Origin: an uncultured Clostridia bacterium
GTDB taxonomy: Bacteria > Bacillota > Clostridia > Christensenellales > UBA1242
DNA: 34,170 bases
NCBI GenBank assembly: GCA_944359935.1
Contig: CALVTD010000008.1
Coordinates: forward strand, 1-34,170
Direction of reading: 5' to 3'
Shown here piece after piece: positions 23,166 through 30,545 of this stretch (positions are counted from its first letter, which is position 1; each line of letters begins with the position of its first letter). Both the position numbers and the translations under genes were made by a program. Under the pieces are notes generated by a model. It saw only the letters and a list, made by a program, of their open reading frames with translations, did not search any database and was not told the origin of the DNA.

Positions 23166-24851
23166 ATGGCTGACACAGATAATAAAAATTCAATTTATGA
23201 AAAAGCAGAAGAAGCATTTAAAGAGATTGATGATGCTGTGGCTGACAATGCATCAGAGGCTGCTGCGGAGGCAGCATCTTCAACTGAAACTGATCAAACT
23301 GTTGTAGATCTAATGGCAGGCGCACTTGGAAAAGATTTGTCATTGCCAGAAGGAAATGAGGCTGAGGCCGCAGCAAGTGAAAAATCCGCTAAGGGTGCCG
23401 TTCCAGAAGCAGGCAAGACGTCTGTTGAAGGCAAAACAGGAGAGAACTCTGAGGCAAAAGAAGCCCGCAAAGATGAAGTGCCTGCTGATGAAGGGGACTC
23501 AAATTATAGACGATCTGATGGGTCTGCAACAGGAATGCCAAATGGAAAGTTGAACGGAAAGGTTGCACCGGGTGCGGCTGAAGCAACCTCAAACAAAGCT
23601 GTTAAAAAGGAAGAAAAGGAAACTGTACCTGCTGAAAGCGAATTGGATAAGTTTAATAAGGCTTATCAGAAGTTGCTGGATGCAGATAGAAACGTAATAG
23701 CTGGCACCAGGCTGTTGGACGCAGCTTTGACTGAAGCCAAAAACGCGAAAGCGAAAAAACTAGACCGCAAAAAGAGAAAACAAAAATACGATAATCTTAA
23801 AATAGAAACAGAAGCGCTTGCAGGTTATGTAGGAGACACAAAAACCGAAGGAGGCTCAACCAAAGCCATTGCAGATTTAGAAAGTTTTACATCGTTTGTG
23901 ATGACAGATATAGGTGTTTCACCGGAAAAGCAGGCTTTGGCCACACAGTTAATCGAACAAGCGAAAGCCGATAATACAACCGCGAATAGCAAGTTAGACG
24001 AAGCTAGAAAAATTTTGAAAAGGAGAGAAATATTAAAGAAAGCAATCCTTGGGTTAGGAATTAGTACTGCAGCAGTTCTTGTTGTTGGGTCTGCTGGTGA
24101 AATTCCTGATGCATATGGTTATGGTTGGTGGTTCCTCGGTGGAGAGGCGCCGCCACCACCTAACGACAACCAAATCATTATCGATGTTGATGATATGGAT
24201 GTCGCGCGCATTCAAAGTGTTTTGAATGGCGTTATTGGAAACACATCAGTTAAAGTTGAGGCCATCAAAAGCATTCAGGTTGACGCGGATAACAACTATC
24301 ATTTGATTTTGGATGCCGATAAAAAAGGAACAGATTGCTTGATTGACATCAACATGGGCGAGCAGTCTGGCTTTGAAGATACAACGGCGCTTGTTGAAAT
24401 CTTAATGGATACGGAACTAAATAAAGACGACATTAGCACATACTATGCTTTAAATAGTTTTATTAATGACGAAGCAGCAACTGCCAATATTTCAGTTGCT
24501 ATTGAAAATCAGCTGGGCAGCACTGGAACAGCAAGCGGCGGAGTTTATGCAAAAGCCTCTTATGCAACCGACAGAGTTAATGGCGTATATAACGCAGACA
24601 TTGACTTCCTTGTTTTTGATGAGGCAGGAAACGCTAGCATTATAGATGATGCGATTACTGCATCCAGCAAAAGTGATTTTAGAAGCAATTTATGGGCCGT
24701 TGTTTATCAAGCGTATGGCGGGCCAAGCACCAATTTTGATGGTGAAATAATGCAACACCCAACAATCACAAATTTAACTCCGGCTCAAATGACAATCGTT
24801 AATGTAACAACCGGGGCAGCAGTATCAACTGGTATAAGCCTTGAAAGATAA
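23166..24851 (+). CDS. Unknown single-pass membrane protein with disordered N-terminus
   Basis: 561 aa, start fixed by AGGGAGG. Residues 1-150 are Ala/Glu/Lys/Gly-rich, acidic and low-complexity (probably disordered). Residues 155-290 are charged and helical. One hydrophobic segment at 293-312 is preceded by KRREILKK, so the N-terminal half should be cytoplasmic. A WWFLGG and PPPP linker leads to an outside domain at 335-561 with mixed alpha/beta character and several N-x-T/S sites. No known family recognised. It is driven by one of the strongest promoters here, so it may be abundant. Order and topology (long intracellular coil, short exported domain) would suit a signal or scaffold protein, but that is inference. 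Confidence 0.85.
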   Translation: MADTDNKNSIYEKAEEAFKEIDDAVADNASEAAAEAASSTETDQTVVDLMAGALGKDLSLPEGNEAEAAASEKSAKGAVPEAGKTSVEGKTGENSEAKEARKDEVPADEGDSNYRRSDGSATGMPNGKLNGKVAPGAAEATSNKAVKKEEKETVPAESELDKFNKAYQKLLDADRNVIAGTRLLDAALTEAKNAKAKKLDRKKRKQKYDNLKIETEALAGYVGDTKTEGGSTKAIADLESFTSFVMTDIGVSPEKQALATQLIEQAKADNTTANSKLDEARKILKRREILKKAILGLGISTAAVLVVGSAGEIPDAYGYGWWFLGGEAPPPPNDNQIIIDVDDMDVARIQSVLNGVIGNTSVKVEAIKSIQVDADNNYHLILDADKKGTDCLIDINMGEQSGFEDTTALVEILMDTELNKDDISTYYALNSFINDEAATANISVAIENQLGSTGTASGGVYAKASYATDRVNGVYNADIDFLVFDEAGNASIIDDAITASSKSDFRSNLWAVVYQAYGGPSTNFDGEIMQHPTITNLTPAQMTIVNVTTGAAVSTGISLER

Positions 24852-24852
24852 T

Positions 24853-24881
24853 AAAAAAGCCTTATTTACTAAGGCTTTTTT
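24853..24881. terminator. Bidirectional terminator between convergent genes
   Basis: Perfect 12-bp stem AAAAAAGCCTTA / TAAGGCTTTTTT with loop TTTAC. The ppa stop codon (24862-24864) lies in its 5' arm. Confidence 0.93.
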
Positions 24882-25392
24882 CATATTCTTTTTTGCAGCG
24901 CGCAATAACTTTTTTGGCTTCTTTTGAGTCTGCAATTTCCTGAACCACAACTTTTTTGTTTTCAAGTTGTTTGTAAACTTCCAAAAAGTGGCTGATTTCA
25001 TCAATAAGGTGCGGTGGCAGTTTGGCAATTTCTTTGTAATAATTGTATTGCGGGTCGCCGAACGGAATTGCAATAATTTTTTCATCGCAGGATTTTGAAT
25101 CCAGCATCTTTATCACACCGATTGGATAGCACCTAACCAAACTCATTTTTTCAATTGGCTGGCTGCACAGCACAAACACATCCAGCGCGTCACCATCGCC
25201 GCTTAATGTTCGCGGGATGAAACCATAGTTGGTGGGATAGTGCGTGGAGGTGTAAAGCACCCTGTCTAAAATAATTAGGCCGGTTTGTTTGTCGATTTCA
25301 TACTTGTTTTTAGAGCCCTGCTCTATTTCTATGTATGCAACAAAATCATTGGGTAAAATTCTGTCGGCAGATATCAATTCATCAATTTTCAT
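24862..25392 (-). CDS. ppa: Inorganic pyrophosphatase, family I
   Basis: Hydrolyses pyrophosphate to phosphate in the cytoplasm, pulling biosynthetic reactions. 176 aa from the ATG at 25392, chosen for AAGGAG at the right distance; the frame extends nine codons further without support. Motifs: YEIDKQTGLIILDRVL, YPTNYGFIPRTL, and the metal-binding signature GDGDALDVFVL, then IPFGDPQYN. Many Bacillota use the family II enzyme instead, so family I is informative about lineage. Confidence 0.95.
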   Translation of the reverse strand: MKIDELISADRILPNDFVAYIEIEQGSKNKYEIDKQTGLIILDRVLYTSTHYPTNYGFIPRTLSGDGDALDVFVLCSQPIEKMSLVRCYPIGVIKMLDSKSCDEKIIAIPFGDPQYNYYKEIAKLPPHLIDEISHFLEVYKQLENKKVVVQEIADSKEAKKVIARCKKEYEKSLSK

Positions 25393-25409
25393 GTTAACTC
25401 CTTGCTTTA

Positions 25410-25438
25410 ATTTTAGCAAATTTTTAAAAAAATAGCAA
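25410..25438 (-). promoter_or_regulatory. Promoter of ppa
   Basis: Minus strand TTGCTA (25433-25438), 17-bp spacer, extended TGC plus TAAAAT (25410-25415). Confidence 0.75.
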
Positions 25439-25444
25439 AAGTTG

Positions 25445-25473
25445 TTGACAACTTTTTTTGAATGTGGTATATT
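25445..25473 (+). promoter_or_regulatory. Promoter of tRNA-Ala
   Basis: TTGACA (25445-25450), 17-bp spacer, TATATT (25468-25473); the tRNA starts 16 bases later. Divergent from the ppa promoter with only 6 bp between them. Confidence 0.88.
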
Positions 25474-25488
25474 TACAAAGCGTTTTAT

Positions 25489-25565
25489 GGGGGATTAGCT
25501 CAGCTGGCTAGAGCGCCTGCCTTGCAAGCAGGAGGTCATCGGTTCGATTCCGATATTCTCCACCA
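25489..25565 (+). tRNA. tRNA-Ala (TGC), CCA encoded
   Basis: 77 nt including genomic CCA. Acceptor stem GGGGGAT / ATTCTCC contains the G3:U70 pair that identifies alanine tRNAs. Anticodon stem CCTGC/GCAGG with loop CTTGCAA (anticodon TGC, 25523-25525). T arm ATCGG TTCGATT CCGAT. In many bacteria this tRNA sits in the 16S-23S spacer; here it has its own promoter and terminator 25 kb from the 16S and 8 kb from the 23S. Confidence 0.98.
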
Positions 25566-25573
25566 AATTTTAT

Positions 25574-25598
25574 AGGCTTCCAGTTGGAGGCCTTTTTT
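25574..25598 (+). terminator. Intrinsic terminator after tRNA-Ala
   Basis: Stem GGCTTCCA / TGGAGGCC (one G-U pair) followed by TTTTTT. Confidence 0.88.
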
Positions 25599-25653
25599 GT
25601 TGCAATAATTATATTTAATTATTTAATTATATTTCTTCTGCTTACAAAATCTG

Positions 25654-25682
25654 TTGTTTTTTGCATTTTATTTTGTTATAAT
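25654..25682 (+). promoter_or_regulatory. Promoter of VirB6/TrbL-like genes A and B
   Basis: TTGTTT (25654-25659), 17-bp spacer, extended TGT plus TATAAT (25677-25682). Confidence 0.78.
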
Positions 25683-25718
25683 GTAAAAAATAGTTGTAAA
25701 AGGCTATGGGAGAGGTGA

Positions 25719-28229
25719 GTGAGCGGCTTGAACTCAATGCTTGGTTCGTTTTGGACTAATATTTCAGATTTCATCACAGGGATATTTGCGCTTATTCCAC
25801 AATATCTCTATTTCTTTTACACATGTATTGCAAGCGTTTTAGATTTATTTCAGTTTGTTATTAGAAAACTTGCGGGGTTGGATTCTTACTACGTCAACGG
25901 CGTGGAAACAGATGGAGATTTGCTCTCGCAATTTATCAATGGAATTTTGGGCTTAAACGGCAGTTATTCGGCACTCAACACTGTTTTTTGGTCTCTTGTA
26001 ATTTTTGGTGCCATTGTTTTGGTGGTGGGGCTGATTATGTCGCTTATCAAGGCGCATTACAATTATGACAGCAAAAAATCAAGGCCGTCCGCAATTTTAG
26101 GCAAAGGATTAAAAGCGATTGGCACATTTGCGATTGTGCCTCTGGTTACAGTGTTTGGTGTTTATCTTTCAAGCATTTTGTTGCAGGCGTTAGATAACAT
26201 AACCGCATCTTCAAGTTCAGGCAACACCGCGTCTGTCTACGCAAATTCAAGTGGAGATTACAGCCAGGTGTTTAGGGCTGATGAGGATGAATGGGGCAAT
26301 CAAACTTACATATCCTATGACTTTTTTGGTTCGCATGCGCCAACAGGGCATCAATCTTTTTCAGGACTGCTGTTTCAGGCAGCAGCGCATGATGCCAACC
26401 GTGTGAGGTATGGCGGCTACACAGCATCGCTAGCAGGCGAGGCGTGGACGGACTGCGGAATTTTTAACTCCACTCTTTCCAGTGATCAGGGGCAGACGGA
26501 AGATGTTGCAAACATGATTGATTATGCTTTTATGAACAACTTGACTTTAAGTAGCCCACAAACTGCAAGTGTGCTTCAAAGTGAATCAATGATGCTGATG
26601 TCTTCGTTTAGATATTGGCAAAGCGCTATTTGGTATTTGGGCACAATAAATTTTGACAATTTTTCTAAATACAATGTTGGTTTAGTTTGGTATTACTACA
26701 ATCTTTGGCAATTCAATTTCATAATTGGCTTTTTGGGCGTTATTATTGCAGTTACTCTGTTTTTCAATATTGTTTTTGGCTTGGTTGTAAGGCTGATTGA
26801 GGCAACAGCACTCTTTCTGGTTGTTGGGCCGATTGTGGCAATTATGCCGCTGGATGATGGCGCGGCCTTTAAGAAGTGGCGAAAAGAATTTGTTGGCGAT
26901 GTGATTATGGCATACGGCGCCATTGTGGGCGTAAATTTGTTGTTTATGCTTTTGCCGTATTTGCAAGCGATAACCTTCTTCAACAGCACAGTGCTAAACG
27001 CAATTATGAACATGATTTTTGTGATAGTTGGCTTGTTGGCTGCAAAGCAGACTGTAACCTTGCTATCCAACCTCATTGGAGGCAAGGATGCCTACAAAGT
27101 TGGTGAAGAAGCCAAAAAAGAGGCAGGCAAGGCCAATTTGCTGTCGGTTAAAAATGTTGCAACTGTGGTTGCGCTTGGTGCAAAGGTTGCAAAATTTGTG
27201 CCAGCAGCAAGTTTGGCGGCTTCCAAAGTTGAAAAAGTTGCTCAAAAAGTTAGGCAGAATGAAGTTAGAAAGGCGCAGAATAAGCGCGCAACAGAAGGAC
27301 AGGCAAAAGTTAGCCAAGCAACTCATGAGGCAATCAGGCAGCAACAGATTGATGAACTTGAAAAACAAAAGGAAGAGTTTAAAGATCTGGAAGAAGAACA
27401 ACAGAAAATTTCTGCAACCGAAAACAAAAAGGCAGACGCGGCCGACGAAAGCGCCGCAGAAAATGACACCAAATCAAACGACGAGACCAAGAAATTTGAA
27501 GACTGGCTTAAATCTGGCTCAACTGATGCTTTTGACGGCGATAATGACGATGACAAAGCACTGGCTGATCAAATTAAACAGGAAATGGAAAGGCTTAACA
27601 CAGAAGCCGAAACCAACCCTGATGGTTCGGCTAGGAGCGATGAGGAACTGGCTAGAATTAAAGAAGAAAATCTTAAAAACGCTGTTGAAAAGTTTGGGCA
27701 ACAAAACTCTCATGCTAAACAGGCGGAGGCCGACAGAGCAAGGGCAAGCCGGTTTAGGGCAAATGCCGCAAGTGCTGATGAAAGTGCTGCGGACTATCAA
27801 AAACAGATTGCTGACATTCAAAAACAAATTGACGACACAAAATCGGCGGAGGTTTTGGATGGCTACACAATTAAAAAGAGCCCTATCCCTAAAAACACCG
27901 TTTCTCAATTTATTAAGTTCAGCGGTGACACATTAAAAGCGGCAGGAGCAGCGTTTGGATTTGACGAATTTATTGGCAAAATCAACAAGGAAACAGGATT
28001 GGTTGACCAAGGCAAGATGATTATGCGCGATTTTGCACAGACAATCGGCGTTCAGGCGGGCGGCATCAAGGCATTCCAAACCGCAGAGGAAAAAGACGAG
28101 GCCAAATCAGCCGCTCGTCAAGAAAAACTTACCGTAAACACTGGCAACAGTGAGGCCGTGGATAAGTTAAAAGCAATCACAGAACTTGAAAACGAATGGA
28201 AAAAACTTAAAAACGACAAAAAATCATAG
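25719..28229 (+). CDS. VirB6/TrbL-like polytopic protein, paralogue A
   Basis: 836 aa from a GTG (GGGAG six bases upstream); aligning with paralogues B and C supports this start, since all reach MLGS within 5-6 residues and the SKYNVGL motif at 316-318. Order: helices at about 20-45, 85-112 and 130-158 with RKLAGLDSYYVNGVETDGDL and KAHYNYDSKK; an outside domain of about 150 residues containing IDYAFMNNLTL; a second membrane block, about 320-455, with VWYYYNLW and WRKEFVGD; then a 380-residue charged, coiled-coil tail. The layout resembles the VirB6/TrbL-type channel protein of Gram-positive and mycoplasma conjugative elements (Mbov_0396-like). That family call is from memory; no ATPase, relaxase or coupling protein is in the window. 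Confidence 0.82.
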   Translation: MSGLNSMLGSFWTNISDFITGIFALIPQYLYFFYTCIASVLDLFQFVIRKLAGLDSYYVNGVETDGDLLSQFINGILGLNGSYSALNTVFWSLVIFGAIVLVVGLIMSLIKAHYNYDSKKSRPSAILGKGLKAIGTFAIVPLVTVFGVYLSSILLQALDNITASSSSGNTASVYANSSGDYSQVFRADEDEWGNQTYISYDFFGSHAPTGHQSFSGLLFQAAAHDANRVRYGGYTASLAGEAWTDCGIFNSTLSSDQGQTEDVANMIDYAFMNNLTLSSPQTASVLQSESMMLMSSFRYWQSAIWYLGTINFDNFSKYNVGLVWYYYNLWQFNFIIGFLGVIIAVTLFFNIVFGLVVRLIEATALFLVVGPIVAIMPLDDGAAFKKWRKEFVGDVIMAYGAIVGVNLLFMLLPYLQAITFFNSTVLNAIMNMIFVIVGLLAAKQTVTLLSNLIGGKDAYKVGEEAKKEAGKANLLSVKNVATVVALGAKVAKFVPAASLAASKVEKVAQKVRQNEVRKAQNKRATEGQAKVSQATHEAIRQQQIDELEKQKEEFKDLEEEQQKISATENKKADAADESAAENDTKSNDETKKFEDWLKSGSTDAFDGDNDDDKALADQIKQEMERLNTEAETNPDGSARSDEELARIKEENLKNAVEKFGQQNSHAKQAEADRARASRFRANAASADESAADYQKQIADIQKQIDDTKSAEVLDGYTIKKSPIPKNTVSQFIKFSGDTLKAAGAAFGFDEFIGKINKETGLVDQGKMIMRDFAQTIGVQAGGIKAFQTAEEKDEAKSAARQEKLTVNTGNSEAVDKLKAITELENEWKKLKNDKKS

Positions 28230-28245
28230 TTAAAAGGAGGAATGT

Positions 28246-30471
28246 ATGGCACCATTAAGCATGCTTGGCAGTATATGGACAAAACTTGGCGACATTGTTG
28301 CTGGCTTTTTTGCCATCATTCCTCAGGCTATGTATTTTCTCTATGCCTCAGTTGCAAGTATTTTAGACATGTTCCAATACATTTTTAGAAAGATTGCGGG
28401 CTTGGATGTTTACTATGTGAACGGGGTGGAGCAATCTGGTGATGTGGTTGTAAGTTTGATTGAAGGCTTACTTGGAATCAACGCCAGATATTCCGCGCTT
28501 TCAACGGTTTTCTGGTCGATGATTATCTTTGGTGTGATTGTGTTGGTGCTTATGACGATTTTTACAATTATCAAAGCGCACTATAACTATGACGCCAGAA
28601 AAGCCGCTCCATCTTACATAATTAAAAGTGCATTAAAATCCATTGCCACCATGGCAATTATTCCAATTTGCACACTTTTGGGACTGTATTTGGGTTCGGC
28701 GATATTTAAAACGCTTGACACCATCACTTCAACAGGCTCAACATCCACAATCGCAAGCGTCTATGATAGTGATGCACAGCAAAATTTTGCTTACGCCACA
28801 ATAAGTTCAAATGATGAAGAAGAAAGCAGCCTAAGGCGCTATGCCTCGTATGATTTCTTTGGTGCCAAGGAATGGTCGAGTTCGCAAACTTTTTCGGGGA
28901 TAATGTTTGAGGCGTGTGCAAACAGCGCCAACCGTGTAAGAAATGGTTCATACACGCCAAACGGCAGTGGCTGGGATAACGCAGGCGTGTTCTACACAAG
29001 CAGCAATGCCGATGTTCAGGAAACCGTGGCTTATCAAATTGACTATGCCTTCTCAAACAACCTCACTTTAACTGGCGGCCACACCTTCCAAATTGCTGGA
29101 ATGGATGAGGCAAGTGCAGCAATTGCATCTTCTTTAACTTATGGCCCAAGTGCTGGCTTTGCGGCTGGGCTTATCAATGCAAACCATTTCTCTAAATACA
29201 ATGTAGGTTTGGTTTGGTATTATTACAACCTTTGGTCGTTCAATTTCATCTTGGCGTTTGTGGGCATTTTTATCTGTTTAACGCTGTTTTCAAATGTTTT
29301 ATTTGGCATGCTTATGAGAATAATTATGGCAGCAGTGCTTTTCATTGTTTATCCGCCTATTGTTGGGTTAATGCCGTTTGATGAGGGCAGCGCAACAAAA
29401 TCATGGCGTAAAGAATTTATTTCCTATATGATTTCCGCTTATTCGGCAGTTATTGCTATGAACATATTATTCCTGCTGCTTCCAGTGTTCAACGCAATCA
29501 CATTCTTTAACATAAGCCTGCTTGACGGCATTGTGCGAATGCTGCTGCTTATTGCAGGACTTAGCATGGTTAAGAGGTTTATCTCACTTATTTCAAGTTT
29601 TGTTGGTGCAAAAAACGTCGACGAACTTGGGCAGGGGCTTAAACAAGAGGGCACAACTCCAATCAAGCGTGGCGTCAACGCTGCAATAGGTATGGGCGTT
29701 GCAGCAGTTGGCTTTAAAAAGTTGACTAATGCAATCGGGCAAGATATAAAAGAAAGCAACACAGCCAAGAAGATTGCCGCTTCAAAACCTGTTCAGGCAA
29801 TAAATAGAGGCGTTTCCTCGGCGAAAGCCAAATTCTTAAATTCAGTGGTAGGCAAAGCGGGCACAAAAGTTAAACGTGCGGTGACAGATAAGGTTGTGCA
29901 AATTAAAGGCAAATTTAAATCTGCTGGTCAAAAAGTTACAGCAGGAGTTAATAAAGCACTTGACAACAGTGCAGTTAAATTTGTGGTATCAAGGCTTGGG
30001 CTTCCAGTTGATTTGAACAATAAAAACGAATACGCGGAAGTGGAAGAAGAGGATGGAGACGGCAACAAGGTTAAAGTTATGCGCCATATTGACGGCGTGG
30101 GTGATGACGGCAAGCCAATTTACGGCGACAAAAAGCAGTCAGGCCTTGCAATCATCAAAAATGGAATTTTGGACCTTTCAAGAGTGGCGCTCACCGCCGT
30201 TGGCGACCTTACTGGCGTGAGGAATATGGTTGGCAATTTTGCTAAGGATAATAAGATGCTCGACAGGGCAAAAGAAGAGGTTAACGATTTTGCTTCAACT
30301 GTTCTAAAAATAAAGGGCCCAGCATTCCAAACACAAAAAGCCGAGGGTGAAAAGAAAGAGAAGGAAGAACTTCAACAGGGTTCATTGAACATCGGCTTGA
30401 ATGCATCCGTTTCCGCAGAGTCGTTGAAGCGAATCACAGAACTGCTGGAAGACATCAAAAAAACCCGGTAA
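28246..30471 (+). CDS. VirB6/TrbL-like polytopic protein, paralogue B
   Basis: 741 aa, SD AAAAGGAGG, 16 bp after paralogue A and so cotranscribed with it. The membrane core is clearly homologous: KIAGLDVYYVNGVEQSGDV, KAHYNYDARK, IDYAFSNNLTL in the outside domain, SKYNVGLVWYYYNLW at 316, and WRKEFISY. The C-terminal tail (about 455-741) is unrelated in length and wording to that of A, basic rather than acidic, and includes KVKVMRHIDGVGDDGKPIYG. It ends with a short helix (LKRITELLEDIKKTR), as A and C do. Conserved channel-like core with variable tails suggests three proteins doing the same membrane job with different partners; this is inference. Confidence 0.82.
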   Translation: MAPLSMLGSIWTKLGDIVAGFFAIIPQAMYFLYASVASILDMFQYIFRKIAGLDVYYVNGVEQSGDVVVSLIEGLLGINARYSALSTVFWSMIIFGVIVLVLMTIFTIIKAHYNYDARKAAPSYIIKSALKSIATMAIIPICTLLGLYLGSAIFKTLDTITSTGSTSTIASVYDSDAQQNFAYATISSNDEEESSLRRYASYDFFGAKEWSSSQTFSGIMFEACANSANRVRNGSYTPNGSGWDNAGVFYTSSNADVQETVAYQIDYAFSNNLTLTGGHTFQIAGMDEASAAIASSLTYGPSAGFAAGLINANHFSKYNVGLVWYYYNLWSFNFILAFVGIFICLTLFSNVLFGMLMRIIMAAVLFIVYPPIVGLMPFDEGSATKSWRKEFISYMISAYSAVIAMNILFLLLPVFNAITFFNISLLDGIVRMLLLIAGLSMVKRFISLISSFVGAKNVDELGQGLKQEGTTPIKRGVNAAIGMGVAAVGFKKLTNAIGQDIKESNTAKKIAASKPVQAINRGVSSAKAKFLNSVVGKAGTKVKRAVTDKVVQIKGKFKSAGQKVTAGVNKALDNSAVKFVVSRLGLPVDLNNKNEYAEVEEEDGDGNKVKVMRHIDGVGDDGKPIYGDKKQSGLAIIKNGILDLSRVALTAVGDLTGVRNMVGNFAKDNKMLDRAKEEVNDFASTVLKIKGPAFQTQKAEGEKKEKEELQQGSLNIGLNASVSAESLKRITELLEDIKKTR

Positions 30472-30496
30472 ATAAGGCAAAAAAATTATAATATTG

Positions 30497-30525
30497 TTGA
30501 TTTAAGTCGTAAATTTTGATATAAT
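30497..30525 (+). promoter_or_regulatory. Promoter of paralogue C
   Basis: TTGATT (30497-30502), 17-bp spacer, extended TGA plus TATAAT (30520-30525). Paralogue C can therefore be expressed apart from A and B. Confidence 0.85.
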
Positions 30526-30545
30526 CAAAAAATAAAGGAGGTAAG

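Noticed and set aside
27076..27936. A 286-aa + strand frame inside the tail of VirB6-like paralogue A.
   Set aside because: Lys/Arg/Gln-rich shadow of the A/E/K-rich tail in another frame; no start signal and no motif.
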